Assembly (NCBI GenBank): GCA_003695915.1
Contig: RFGF01000088.1
Coordinates: 48,393-112,392, forward strand
DNA: 64,000 nucleotides
Reading direction: 5' to 3'
DNA from: Nitrospirota bacterium
Lineage (GTDB): Bacteria; Nitrospirota; Nitrospiria; Nitrospirales; UBA8639
Shown piece by piece: positions 1 to 9,112 of the stretch. How positions within the stretch are numbered: the first letter of the stretch is position 1; each line of letters begins with the position of its first letter. The notes under the pieces are model-generated. The model was not told the origin of the DNA and did no database searches. It saw only the letters and a program-made list of their open reading frames with translations. A program made the translations under genes and the position numbers.

Positions 1-10
1 AGGACTCGGA

Positions 11-1582
11 TTGAGTCTGCTCACGTGGGTAGGCGGAACGAGCCTGTATCCGCATCTGTCGTCGGTCGAGCACGGTGTGATCGCTCTCCTTCCGTTTGTC
101 ATTGTCTGGCTCGGGGTGACTTTGTGGGCGGACCGCCAAGAAATTCGAGAACGCGAACGCATCATCCACGAACAATTGGAAGCGGCCGAATCTCGCCATG
201 AGGAGCTCCGTGAAGCGTATCTGGCGCAAGAGCATATCTTAGTGGAGTTGCGCCGACGCATTAACGAGCTGACGACGCTCCATCAGACGGGCTTTCTCCT
301 GGGATCGACGCTGAATCGCGAAGTATTGGTGACGCTCGGCTTGCAAGCATTGTGCGAAGGCTTGCAGTATGATCATGCCGTTCTCGTCTTCTACGATATG
401 ACTCGTGGAATCATGTACGATGCCCGTGTGTGGGGAGGAACGGAAGATTTGACAGGCATGCTCCGTTCCTCGGACTCTGTCATGGTCGAGGAGGAAAGCA
501 TGGAATCGACGGTCCTGCGTTACGGTAAACCGGTGTTGGTGAATGAGTTTTCCTCGTCTCCCGCTCGTCTCCATCCTTTGTATCATGACCTGCTCGTCAA
601 CTTGACCGCTCACGCGTTCATTGCCGTGCCGCTCAAGGTGCAGAATCGTATCCTTGGCATGGTCATCGCCGTTCGCACAGCCCCGGATACGTTAAATCTT
701 GACGACGTGAACGTGTTGGTGACCGTCGCCAATCAGATGGCGATGGCTCTGGACCATGCCCGTGCGTACGCAGAAATTGAGCAGCTCAATATCGGCTTGG
801 AGCAGAAAGTCCAGGAACGCACGGCGGCATTGCAACACCTCAACAAGGAATTGGAAGCCGCCAATCGTCGGCTGAAGGAATTGGACACGATGAAGTCGCA
901 ATTTTTGTCGCATTGCTCGCATGAGTTGCGCACGCCGCTGACATCCATCAAGGGATTCACGGAAAATCTCTTGCACGGCATTGTCGGCCCGCTTTCGGGA
1001 CGGCCGCACTTGTATCTGTCCCGGATCAAAGCGAACGTCGATCGCCTGACTCGCATGATCGCGGACTTGCTCGATTTGTCTCGCATCGAAAGCGGGACGT
1101 TGCGATTGGTGTGGGGCACGGTGTCCGTGCCCAATCTTCTTCGCGATGTCGTCGGGCAATTATTCGTTCAGGCCCAAGAAAAACATCAGCAGCTTTCCTT
1201 GTCATGTTCCGATGACACGCTTGTTGTTGCAGGCGATGCGGATCGCTTGCACCAAGTCTTTACCAACCTCGTTTATAATGCGATCAAATTCACTCCGTCG
1301 GGCGGAACTATACAGGTGGTGGCTCGTCGTGCCGCGCCCGCGTTCGTCGAAATCCTCGTGAGCGATAATGGGCCGGGTATCTCTCCTGAAGCCCAGGCGA
1401 CGTTGTTCGAGCCCTTTATTCAGGCTCATCTTGATCCCGAGCTCAGTACGAAAGGGCTGGGATTGGGGCTGGCCATTGTGAAACATCTGGTCGACCAACA
1501 TCACGGCCACATCGCGATCGAAAGCGAAGCGGGCAAAGGAGCGACGTTTCGTGTGTCTCTGCCGGCTCACGAACGAGCGTAG
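11..1582 (+). CDS. GAF-domain sensor histidine kinase, 5' end probably outside the window
   Basis: Membrane-linked sensor kinase that would autophosphorylate on His and pass phosphate to an unidentified regulator. Visible from the N-terminus are one hydrophobic segment (about residues 23-40), a charged coiled coil (43-85), a GAF-type sensory domain (about 88-252), a second coiled coil, the HisKA helix with H-box SHELRTPL (His304) and an HATPase with N-box NLVYNAIKF and G-boxes DNGPGIS and GLGLGLAIV. The TTG at 11 is only a formal start: the three upstream codons in frame are open to the edge, so more membrane segments may precede it. No response regulator lies immediately downstream. The family call is firm; the stimulus is unknown. 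Confidence 0.9.
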   Translation: MSLLTWVGGTSLYPHLSSVEHGVIALLPFVIVWLGVTLWADRQEIRERERIIHEQLEAAESRHEELREAYLAQEHILVELRRRINELTTLHQTGFLLGSTLNREVLVTLGLQALCEGLQYDHAVLVFYDMTRGIMYDARVWGGTEDLTGMLRSSDSVMVEEESMESTVLRYGKPVLVNEFSSSPARLHPLYHDLLVNLTAHAFIAVPLKVQNRILGMVIAVRTAPDTLNLDDVNVLVTVANQMAMALDHARAYAEIEQLNIGLEQKVQERTAALQHLNKELEAANRRLKELDTMKSQFLSHCSHELRTPLTSIKGFTENLLHGIVGPLSGRPHLYLSRIKANVDRLTRMIADLLDLSRIESGTLRLVWGTVSVPNLLRDVVGQLFVQAQEKHQQLSLSCSDDTLVVAGDADRLHQVFTNLVYNAIKFTPSGGTIQVVARRAAPAFVEILVSDNGPGISPEAQATLFEPFIQAHLDPELSTKGLGLGLAIVKHLVDQHHGHIAIESEAGKGATFRVSLPAHERA

Positions 1583-1747
1583 TGCCGGTCTGCGCTGCCC
1601 GGTCCTCACATCGGCCGTGCTCGAACTTCCCTAAAATCCACTCCGCCGGAGGCCTGCAACTCTTCCACACCGAGGAATTTGCGTTAAGTAGTCTGTCGGA
1701 TGATCCGATAACCTGGGCAATACGGCGTGGTGAAAGGAGGTGAGAGC

Positions 1748-1834
1748 ATGGGCAAGCCCGTCAAGAAAAAATCCACTAAAAAGTCTACCGTCCGGTCGAA
1801 GAAAACCTCCCCCTGCAAAAAAACTTCTCGATAA
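1748..1834 (+). CDS. 28-aa lysine-rich basic peptide
   Basis: A very short gene with a near-perfect Shine-Dalgarno sequence, AAAGGAGGTGAG, ending three bases before its ATG. The 28-residue product has 11 Lys and 3 Arg, many Ser/Thr, one Cys and no acidic residue; it begins MGKPVKKKSTKK. It resembles the short Lys-rich, histone-H1-tail-like peptides seen as hypothetical genes in some bacteria, so binding to nucleic acid or another polyanion is a guess. The strong ribosome site and a second gene with the same leader at 41114-41206 argue that it is real. It stands alone between a kinase gene and aroE. Confidence 0.6.
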   Translation: MGKPVKKKSTKKSTVRSKKTSPCKKTSR

Positions 1835-1858
1835 CGCTCGAGACCGCTCTGTACTGGC

Positions 1859-1889
1859 AACCGGGAAGCGGGTACGCCGTTTCCCGGTT
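1859..1889 (+). terminator. Possible terminator hairpin after the small basic peptide gene
   Basis: Inverted repeat AACCGGGAA / TTTCCCGGTT with a loop of about 12 bases, 25 bp after the stop of the 28-aa gene. There is no T-tract, so intrinsic termination is uncertain. Confidence 0.35.
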
Positions 1890-2066
1890 CGTCGGCGAGC
1901 CTGGCTCACGCCTCATCTTCTGCACCTAGACCACAGGCACTTGATAGTCGTGGCAAGTTGAGTTTCTCCTCCCGGGTATGCCATAAAAATCCCATGACGG
2001 AAAAACTGAACACGTCGAAGGGCTTGGTCGTCGCTTTGCCAATGTTATGATGAAGGCCATTCCAGC

Positions 2067-2921
2067 ATGACACCGAATACGAAAACCCAACTCTGCGGCC
2101 TCCTCGGCTACCCGGTCGAGCATTCGCTTTCGCCAGCCATTCATAATGCCGCCTTTCACCATCTGGGAGTGAATGCTGTCTATCTTGCGTTTCCCGTCGA
2201 AGATCTTGAAGGCGCGATGCGGGGTGTCCGTGCTCTCGGAAATGTGCGCGGATTCAGTGTCACGATTCCTCATAAAGTCGCAGTGATTCCTTATCTCGAC
2301 GATATCGAATCCACGGCACGGCATATCGGATCGGTGAATACCATAGTCAAGGAAGAGGGTCGGCTGATCGGCTACAATACCGACGCCTCAGGCGCCTTGG
2401 CAGCATTGCAGCAGGCCGGGATCGCGTTGGAAGGACGACGGATCGTGTTGGTCGGGACGGGTGGTGCAGCGCGGGCCATCGCGTTTGGACTGGCTATGCG
2501 AGCGGGCATCGCGAGATTGGCTCTCGTGGGTATCGATGCCGACGAGCGCGCGCGATTGGCTCATCATCTTCGCGAGCGAACCGCCGTCGAGGTAGACGAG
2601 TATTCGTTGACTGAAGCTGCTTTGGCTCGCGCGTTCGATGCTGCCGATGTCCTCGTCCATTGTACGCCGGTGGGAATGTCACCCAAGAACACGGAAAGCT
2701 GCATTCCCAAGCATCTGCTATCATCGAAGTTGGTCGTCATGGACATTGTATATAATCCGCTGGACACGCAACTGATTCGCGACGCCATGGACGTTGGCTG
2801 TCGGACAATCAAGGGTTTGGAAATGTTTCTGCATCAGGCCGTAGAGCAATTCGAGCTGTGGACCGGTCAACCGGCTCCAGTCGATGTAATGCGAGCCGTG
2901 CTGGAGGCGCATTTTCAATGA
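2067..2921 (+). CDS. aroE: Shikimate dehydrogenase
   Basis: Reduces 3-dehydroshikimate to shikimate with NADPH in the cytoplasmic chorismate pathway. At 284 aa it has normal AroE length. The N-terminal substrate domain carries SVTIPHK with catalytic Lys70, and NTDASG provides the partner Asp106. The NADP-binding Rossmann turn is GTGGAAR (130-136), and the C-terminus has the family helix EMFLHQAVEQFE. The stop overlaps the start of aroK (ATGA), so the two consecutive-pathway enzymes are translationally coupled. The ATG at 2067 has only a weak ribosome site but fits the family N-terminus (GLLGYPVEHSLSP). Confidence 0.96.
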   Translation: MTPNTKTQLCGLLGYPVEHSLSPAIHNAAFHHLGVNAVYLAFPVEDLEGAMRGVRALGNVRGFSVTIPHKVAVIPYLDDIESTARHIGSVNTIVKEEGRLIGYNTDASGALAALQQAGIALEGRRIVLVGTGGAARAIAFGLAMRAGIARLALVGIDADERARLAHHLRERTAVEVDEYSLTEAALARAFDAADVLVHCTPVGMSPKNTESCIPKHLLSSKLVVMDIVYNPLDTQLIRDAMDVGCRTIKGLEMFLHQAVEQFELWTGQPAPVDVMRAVLEAHFQ

Positions 2922-3433
2922 ACATCGTCTTGATCGGGTATCGGGGGACGGGAAAAAGCACCGTGGCGGCTGTGCTGGCCGAACGGTTGAAAAGGGACGT
3001 CTTCTCCACGGATGCAGAAATCATCAAACGGACAGGTCTTGCGATTCCGGATTTCGTGGCTCAATACGGATGGGACCGTTTCCGAACGCTCGAGGCTGCA
3101 ATCTGCCAGGAACTTCGTGATCGAGACAATCTCATCATCGATACCGGCGGTGGGATCGTACTGAACCAGGACAATATCCAAGCCCTCAAGGCTCGAGGGC
3201 GCGTATTTTGGCTCACGGCGACGGTGCCGACGATCGCCGCGCGAATCGGTTCCGATACCCAACGTCCTTCGTTAACCGGAACCAAGAGTTTTCTCGACGA
3301 AATTGAAGAGGTGCTCGCTCAACGACAGTCGTTCTATCGCGCAGCGGCTGATCGTGTGATTCCCACCGATGAGCTTTCTCCCGAACGAGTGGCGGATATC
3401 ATCGTGGCGCAATTGTCTTCCTGCGATGATTGA
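2918..3433 (+). CDS. aroK: Shikimate kinase
   Basis: Phosphorylates shikimate at the 3-OH using ATP, directly downstream of AroE in the same pathway. The 171-aa protein has Walker A GYRGTGKST (7-15), the shikimate-binding Asp in FSTDAEI (Asp32) and the DTGGGIVL motif. I chose the ATG at 2918 because it overlaps the aroE stop as ATGA and puts the P-loop at the usual distance from the N-terminus. Its end overlaps the next gene by 8 bp, so three genes form a tight operon. Confidence 0.96.
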   Translation: MNIVLIGYRGTGKSTVAAVLAERLKRDVFSTDAEIIKRTGLAIPDFVAQYGWDRFRTLEAAICQELRDRDNLIIDTGGGIVLNQDNIQALKARGRVFWLTATVPTIAARIGSDTQRPSLTGTKSFLDEIEEVLAQRQSFYRAAADRVIPTDELSPERVADIIVAQLSSCDD

Positions 3434-3965
3434 AACGGCGCTGAAGATTGGATCGGTGGATCGAAGAGCGAAAACGGCCATGGTGCCTAGAATCTGCGAA
3501 CGCAAGATCTGGGAGGCGGAGTCCATCGTTTCTTGGACACAATGGCTCTTGAACAGTTTTCGTTTTTGGACAGGCCGCGAGTTGATTGTGCGCGAGGGAA
3601 GCCTCCGTGATCAGGCCAAATGCCTATTCGAATGCCCTATGGTCGTCGTGTCTCACGGGATCGAAGCCGATCCATTGTTGAATTACGGCAACCGTGCGGC
3701 ATTGGATCTCTGGGAATCGAGTTGGGCTGAATTCATCGGGATGCCGTCACGCCTGACGGCCGAGCCGCAGAATCAGGCGGAACGGGCTCGAATGCTTCAA
3801 CGTGTCGAGCAAAACGGGTTTGTGGATGATTATCGAGGTGTTCGCATCTCCAAACGCGGACGACGGTTTTTGGTAGATCGGGCGTTCGTGTGGAATGTCG
3901 TCGATCTCCAAGGACAACGGCGTGGTCAAGCGGCAGCGTTTTCAAATTGGCTTTTTTTGGATTGA
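3426..3965 (+). CDS. MEKHLA (PAS-like) domain protein
   Basis: A 179-aa protein that looks like a stand-alone MEKHLA domain, a PAS-related sensory fold. The recognisable core is the run from FECPMVVVSHG through YGNRAALDLWE and FIGMPSRLTAEP to the C-terminal beta strands. The ATG at 3426 overlaps the aroK stop by 8 bp and suggests translational coupling; an internal Met at 3480 would also give a full domain. Its link to the shikimate genes is positional only, and ligand and function are unknown. Confidence 0.75.
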   Translation: MIETALKIGSVDRRAKTAMVPRICERKIWEAESIVSWTQWLLNSFRFWTGRELIVREGSLRDQAKCLFECPMVVVSHGIEADPLLNYGNRAALDLWESSWAEFIGMPSRLTAEPQNQAERARMLQRVEQNGFVDDYRGVRISKRGRRFLVDRAFVWNVVDLQGQRRGQAAAFSNWLFLD

Positions 3966-4127
3966 TCGTCTTTTGTGCCGCTTGGCTCGCGCTGTGATCG
4001 AGGTGTGCTGTTCTTGCGTTCGGAGCAGACATTGGGTATGGTCCTGAACACGTTGACCACTGATTGCCCCTTACGAGGTGTATGAGGTGACAATGTGTCT
4101 ACGAGAAGAATCGTGTGAGAGAGCATT

Positions 4128-5237
4128 ATGATCGTAGCCGGCGATATCGGAGGAACCAAAACACTTCTGGCATTGTTCGATTGGAGAGATGCACGGGTCG
4201 AACCGGTATGGGAAGAACGTTATTGGAGTGCCGATTATGCGTCGTTCGAAGATGTGTTGAATGAATTTCTCGAGGAGTATGCCCGAGAGGCTTCAGGCCA
4301 ACAGGAACAAGACGAGCATGAAGACACCGCCGGCGTGGAACGAGAGTCAGGACATTCGGCGATCAAAGGCGAAGCCGATGCAGAGAAACCCGACGTTACA
4401 CGGCTTCCTCCGATTACGGCAGCGTGTTTCGGTGTGGCCGGACCGATTATCGACAATGTCTGTCGCACGACCAATCTTCCTTGGGTCATCGAAGGCGATC
4501 GGTTGGCTTCACGGTTTCAGATTCCCCGAGTGCGTCTGCTGAACGATCTGGAAGCGACGGCTCACGGGCTCTTGTTATTGAGGGATGATGAACTCGAGGC
4601 GATCAACCCCGCGGCATCTGTCCCGCGTCCGGGTACACGGGCGCTGGTAGCGGCGGGAACAGGATTGGGAGAGGCGATTTTGTTTTGGGATGGGGAGCGA
4701 CACCTGATTTGTCCATCCGAAGGCGGGCATACGGATTTTGCGCCCAATAGCGACGATGAAATCGAATTGCTCCGTTACCTGCGAGCCAGCTATCTCCATG
4801 TCAGCTATGAACGCGTGTTGTCAGGGCCTGGGCTCTACTCCATTTATCAATTCTTGCGCGATACCAAAAAAAACGAACCGACGTGGTTCGCCGAAAAACT
4901 GCCGACCGGCGATCCAGCGGTCTTGATCACCGAAGCCGCGTTGTCGGGAAAGCCGGACATTTGCGTGCAGGCCATGTCGCTGTTCGTGTCCATTTATGGT
5001 GCGGAAGCTGGCAATCTGGCGCTCAAAACCTTAGCGCGTGGCGGGGTGTATTTGGGAGGAGGTATTGCTCCCAAGATTCTTCCGCTTCTCAAAGACGGCG
5101 CGTTTCTTCGGGCTTTTACTGCAAAGGGACGGTACAAACGCCTGCTCAATGCCATCCCCGTTCATGTCATTCTGAATCCGAAGACCGCCCTACTCGGAGC
5201 CGCCGCTGTGGCTGCCCAATTGTGTCAAACAGAATAA
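4128..5237 (+). CDS. glk: Glucokinase (Glk family)
   Basis: ATP-dependent hexokinase-fold enzyme expected to phosphorylate glucose at C6. It shows the N-terminal phosphate-binding motif DIGGTKT (6-12), GVAGP, the substrate loop LLNDLEATAHG, the adenosine-side motif AAGTGLGEA, PSEGGHTDFAP and C-terminal GGVYLGGGIAPK. At 369 aa it is some 45 residues longer than typical Glk; the surplus is an acidic stretch at about residues 52-90 rich in Glu, Asp and Gln, placed before the ITAACFGVAGP strand. The gene lies 21 bp upstream of rpiA, suggesting a sugar-phosphate operon. Confidence 0.92.
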   Translation: MIVAGDIGGTKTLLALFDWRDARVEPVWEERYWSADYASFEDVLNEFLEEYAREASGQQEQDEHEDTAGVERESGHSAIKGEADAEKPDVTRLPPITAACFGVAGPIIDNVCRTTNLPWVIEGDRLASRFQIPRVRLLNDLEATAHGLLLLRDDELEAINPAASVPRPGTRALVAAGTGLGEAILFWDGERHLICPSEGGHTDFAPNSDDEIELLRYLRASYLHVSYERVLSGPGLYSIYQFLRDTKKNEPTWFAEKLPTGDPAVLITEAALSGKPDICVQAMSLFVSIYGAEAGNLALKTLARGGVYLGGGIAPKILPLLKDGAFLRAFTAKGRYKRLLNAIPVHVILNPKTALLGAAAVAAQLCQTE

Positions 5238-5258
5238 GCCGGATGCAGGCAGGTGTAG

Positions 5259-5990
5259 ATGACGGCGAGCGATCCCTCCGTGGACCGGCAAAAACGTGCC
5301 GCCGCTGAAGCGGCGATAGAGCGGGTTCGCGATGGGCAAATTATCGGACTGGGAACGGGATCGACGGTGCGATTTTTTCTTGAGGGATTGGCTCAGCGGA
5401 TTAAAGCTGGGCTGCGGATTCAAGGAGTCCCGACGTCGAAACAGACTGCCCGCCTCGCGCACGAACTCGGTATCCCTCTCCTTCCCGACGAGGCCGAATG
5501 GTCTCTAGATGTGGCCGTTGACGGCGCCGATCTTGTCGATGTGCATATGAATTTGATCAAAGGGGGCGGTGGGGCATTGACGCGCGAAAAAATTGTGGCG
5601 TGGGCGGCCAAACAATACATTGTTATTGTGGACGAAGGAAAATGTGCCGATGCGCTCGGAGCGCCTGTGCCTGTTCCGGTCGAGGTGCTGCCGTTTGGAT
5701 GGCCGGCGACGGCTCGGCATCTTCAACGATTCGCCCCATCGTTGACGCTTCGCCAAAGCGGTGGTCGTCCGTTTATCACCGATAATGGACACTATATTGT
5801 GGATTTGATGATCGAGCGCGTTGCGCATCCCTTGGACCTCGATGGTCGGCTCAATCGTGTGCCCGGTGTGGTCGAGACTGGTTTGTTTGTCGATTGCACG
5901 ACGCTGCTCATTGTCGGAACCGATCGCGGCGTCAAGTTTGTTCACCCGCTACGCGGCGAGGTGCAGCCATACGGGGATACGACCGGATAA
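5259..5990 (+). CDS. rpiA: Ribose-5-phosphate isomerase A
   Basis: Interconverts ribose 5-phosphate and ribulose 5-phosphate in the non-oxidative pentose phosphate pathway. The 243-aa protein carries the phosphate-binding GLGTGSTV (30-37), AVDGADLVD with the catalytic Asp pair, KGGGGALTREK and IVDEGK, all typical of RpiA. It follows glk closely, and both feed carbon between hexose and pentose pools. The ATG at 5259 is consistent with family length. Confidence 0.95.
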   Translation: MTASDPSVDRQKRAAAEAAIERVRDGQIIGLGTGSTVRFFLEGLAQRIKAGLRIQGVPTSKQTARLAHELGIPLLPDEAEWSLDVAVDGADLVDVHMNLIKGGGGALTREKIVAWAAKQYIVIVDEGKCADALGAPVPVPVEVLPFGWPATARHLQRFAPSLTLRQSGGRPFITDNGHYIVDLMIERVAHPLDLDGRLNRVPGVVETGLFVDCTTLLIVGTDRGVKFVHPLRGEVQPYGDTTG

Positions 5991-6087
5991 CCAGCGAGCG
6001 ACGAGACGAGCTTAGGTTAAGAGGGAACGAAGCAGAGATGTCGCGAACGATCGTGATCATTGGGAAGCATCAAAGGATATGTGAGAT

Positions 6088-7608
6088 ATGGATCGGTGGG
6101 AGCAAAGCAGAACCTCCGGCTTAGCCAGGCTGATGCCTGTGCTGGCCTTGGCCGTCTTGCTGGGACCATTGGTGCATTGCTCCCAAGCGCCTGAAGACCC
6201 GCTCCCCTTGACACGAGCGAATCTTTCGAGTCCCGCCATGTCGTCTGGACCTGATGAACAAGCGCGGTCATCTCCGCCTCGTGCTGTGTCGGCTTCCGTG
6301 CTCCTGGCCAATGAGACCTTTATTCGGGTGTCGAAGCAGGCGAAGGCGTCGGTCGTCAATATCTCCTCTACTCGTCGGTCGCAGTCGACGCCGCTATTCG
6401 ATGCCCCGTTTTTTCGGCGTTTTTTTGGGGAGGAGTTCGAACCGCAGTTTCGCGTTCCCAAAAAACGGCGAGAGCAAGGGCTCGGGTCTGGTGTGATCGT
6501 TACGTCAGATGGGTATATCGTCACCAATCATCATGTCGTGGAACAGGCTGAACGCTTGACGGTGCTTTTGAACGATAAACGACAATTTACGGCAGAATTG
6601 ATCGGAACCGATCCCCAAACGGATCTGGCGGTCATCAAAATTCCCGCGACCGATCTGCCCACGCTTTCGTGGGGAGATTCTGCGTCGCTCCAGGTGGGAG
6701 AATTGGTTTTGGCGGTGGGCAATCCATTTGGATTGAATCAAACCGTGACGATGGGGATCGTCAGCGCCGTGGGGCGGGCCAATGTCGGCATTGTGGATTA
6801 TGAAAATTTTATTCAGACAGATGCTGCGATCAATCCGGGGAATTCTGGCGGGGCTCTCGTGAATCTTCACGGAGAACTGATCGGGATCAATACCGCGATC
6901 TTTTCTCGAACGGGAGGATACATGGGGATCGGATTTGCCATCCCCAGCCAAATGGTTCAACAGGTGATGCACGGTTTGATTGGCCAAGGGCAGGTCATTC
7001 GCGGATGGCTGGGCGTCTCCATTCAGGAACTGACTCCTGAGCTCGCGGAACAGTTTGCGGCACCGGATACGACGGGGGTTTTGGTCGGAGGCGTGTTTGA
7101 TCGAAGCCCTGCCGCGCGCGGCGGGATTCAGCGAGGAGATATTATCCGGACCTATAATGGGATCCAGATCAACGATCCGCATCATCTTCGGACCCTCGTA
7201 GCTGAAACAGCCCCCGAGACATCGGTGACGATTATTGTATGGCGCAATGGAACCGAACGAGCGCTTCCCGTCACCATCGCACAACTGCCTCGCGATGTGG
7301 CTTCGTTGACTCAGAAAGAGGCAGGTGAGCCACCGAACCACCCGCTTGCAGGACTGACGGTGGCGCCGACCTCTCACGAGTCAGGAGATGGACAAGAAGG
7401 GGTGGTCCTTACGGATGTCGAACCTGGCAGCCCAGCGGATCGAGCCGGTCTTCGGCCAGGAGATAGGCTCCTGGAAATCAATCGCAAGCCTCTTGCGACG
7501 ATCTCGGACTATCGACGGCTCACGCAGCAACTGGATCCTCAACAATCTGTATTGGTGCTTCTTCGACGTGGAACGGGCACTATTTTTCTCTCTATCAAGC
7601 CGGAATAA
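6088..7608 (+). CDS. DegP/HtrA-type periplasmic serine protease (paralogue 1)
   Basis: Envelope quality-control protease of the Do/HtrA family, 506 aa. An N-terminal hydrophobic segment (about 13-30) acts as signal or anchor. The trypsin-like domain has the catalytic triad His149 (TNHHV), Asp179 (TDLAVI) and Ser253 (GNSGG). Two PDZ domains follow, at about 295-390 and 415-500. A short [11 protein letters not shown] stretch forms the LA loop. LVHC near residue 31 is a poor lipobox. It is very similar to the second copy at 61700-63223, but its linker and signal region differ, so the two probably have separate regulation or substrates. Confidence 0.93.
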   Translation: MDRWEQSRTSGLARLMPVLALAVLLGPLVHCSQAPEDPLPLTRANLSSPAMSSGPDEQARSSPPRAVSASVLLANETFIRVSKQAKASVVNISSTRRSQSTPLFDAPFFRRFFGEEFEPQFRVPKKRREQGLGSGVIVTSDGYIVTNHHVVEQAERLTVLLNDKRQFTAELIGTDPQTDLAVIKIPATDLPTLSWGDSASLQVGELVLAVGNPFGLNQTVTMGIVSAVGRANVGIVDYENFIQTDAAINPGNSGGALVNLHGELIGINTAIFSRTGGYMGIGFAIPSQMVQQVMHGLIGQGQVIRGWLGVSIQELTPELAEQFAAPDTTGVLVGGVFDRSPAARGGIQRGDIIRTYNGIQINDPHHLRTLVAETAPETSVTIIVWRNGTERALPVTIAQLPRDVASLTQKEAGEPPNHPLAGLTVAPTSHESGDGQEGVVLTDVEPGSPADRAGLRPGDRLLEINRKPLATISDYRRLTQQLDPQQSVLVLLRRGTGTIFLSIKPE

Positions 7609-7751
7609 GCCGAGGATCATGTCGCGCGAAGACAGCAGCGAGAAAAAGAGCGAACGGGTTCGAGCAAATTGCACCGCTTGCTTCCGTATGATAAAGTTCG
7701 CTCGGGCGAAGACAACGCTAGATAGTGGCTTGGACTGTGAGCCGACAAGCT

Positions 7752-7829
7752 GGTCCCATCGTCTAGTCTGGCCTAGGACGGCACCCTCTCAAGGTGCAGA
7801 CACGGGTTCAAATCCCGTTGGGACCACCA
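7752..7829 (+). tRNA. tRNA-Glu (anticodon CTC)
   Basis: Cloverleaf with acceptor arm GGTCCCA/TGGGACC, anticodon stem GCACC/GGTGC around loop CTCTCAA (anticodon CTC, reading GAG), T-arm ACGGG TTCAAAT CCCGT, discriminator A and an encoded CCA end (7827-7829). It lies in the gap between the DegP and DHS-like genes. Confidence 0.96.
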
Positions 7830-7932
7830 CCTATCTCCCGATCAGAGAAGGTTCCGCCGACAATCTACATCTCTCCCGGTTATGGGTTTGACCCGACTTC
7901 ATGGCCTGCTCCGGCCAAGAGGATAGCAGCCA

Positions 7933-9060
7933 ATGCCCGCACGACATTTTCATGACGGAGCGCAGGACGGACTTGAGCCGTTGGAAGCGCTGGATCCTTA
8001 TGCAGTTCGTTCCTTTTCCGATCTGCTGACGGCTATGAAACGGACGGCATTCGGTGGCCGTCGATTGGGTGAAGCCTTTGAGGTTCTGGAAGAAATGATC
8101 GGCGATCCCGAGTGTCGGGTCGTACTGACATTGTCTGGAGCTATGACCATTGCCAAGATGGGAAAGCTTATCAGTACGATGATCGACACCGGCATGGTGC
8201 ACATCGTCGTCTCGACCGGGGCCTTGATTGCCCATGGGATGAGCGAAGCGGTCGGCAAAACGCATTACAAATATCGACCCTCGATGAACGATGTGGAATT
8301 GTATGAAAAAGGCTACAATCGGGTCTATGACACCTTGGAAATGGAACTGAATCTCAACCACGTAGAAGAGGTCGTCGCTGCGACGCTCAAGCGTCTTGAT
8401 CCGAACCGATCCCTTTCATCGGAATTGTTGACGCGTGAGCTTGGACGGACGTTGAAGGAGACCTGTCCAGGGCCGGCGATTTTGAAGAGCGCCTTTGAAA
8501 AAGGTGTGCCGGTCTTCATTCCGGCGTTCACGGATTCTGAATTGGGGCTGGATGTGTCCATTTGGGCGATGAGTCAACATGGGTCCCTGGAAGGGATACG
8601 GTCGGCAACCTCTGACGTGGAGTGCTGGCGATTCTTGCGCCAACATATTCCGTCATTCAATCCGTTTCTGGACTTGAACAGCTATACAGAACATCTGTTA
8701 GCGGCCAAGCGATTGGGAATTTTTACCATCGGAGGAGGCGTGCCGCGGAATTGGGCTCAACAAACGCCCCCATATATCGAGATTTTGAATTTGCGATTGG
8801 GCACGACGTTGACGCCGCCACGATTTCGCTATGGTGTGCGGATTTGCCCGGAGCCTGATTATTGGGGTGGACTGAGCGGATGCACGTATCAAGAAGGTGT
8901 GTCATGGGGCAAATTCGTTCCGGTCAGCGAAGGAGGCCGATATGCCGAAGTGCTCAGCGATGCGACAGTGGTATGGCCGCTGCTCATGATGGGCCTCTTG
9001 GAACGGTTTGGCCATCTCAAGAATCAAGGAAACGAGCGTCGCTCGACAGATAATGGATAG
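7933..9060 (+). CDS. Deoxyhypusine synthase-like protein
   Basis: Member of the deoxyhypusine synthase family, 375 aa, NAD-dependent aminobutyl transferases. It shows the family strands LTLSGAMTIAKMG, IVVSTGALIAHG and GGGVPRNW, and retains the catalytic-type Lys327 in VSWGK near the C-terminus. Bacteria lack eIF5A, so the substrate is not the eukaryotic one; several bacterial homologues make homospermidine or related polyamines. A pyruvoyl arginine decarboxylase 3 kb downstream makes a polyamine role likely here. The start at 7933 gives normal length. Confidence 0.88.
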   Translation: MPARHFHDGAQDGLEPLEALDPYAVRSFSDLLTAMKRTAFGGRRLGEAFEVLEEMIGDPECRVVLTLSGAMTIAKMGKLISTMIDTGMVHIVVSTGALIAHGMSEAVGKTHYKYRPSMNDVELYEKGYNRVYDTLEMELNLNHVEEVVAATLKRLDPNRSLSSELLTRELGRTLKETCPGPAILKSAFEKGVPVFIPAFTDSELGLDVSIWAMSQHGSLEGIRSATSDVECWRFLRQHIPSFNPFLDLNSYTEHLLAAKRLGIFTIGGGVPRNWAQQTPPYIEILNLRLGTTLTPPRFRYGVRICPEPDYWGGLSGCTYQEGVSWGKFVPVSEGGRYAEVLSDATVVWPLLMMGLLERFGHLKNQGNERRSTDNG

Positions 9061-9112
9061 CTAAATAAATAAAAGAATAAAGGAGAGTGTCGCTCGACAA
9101 CGGGACCGTCTC

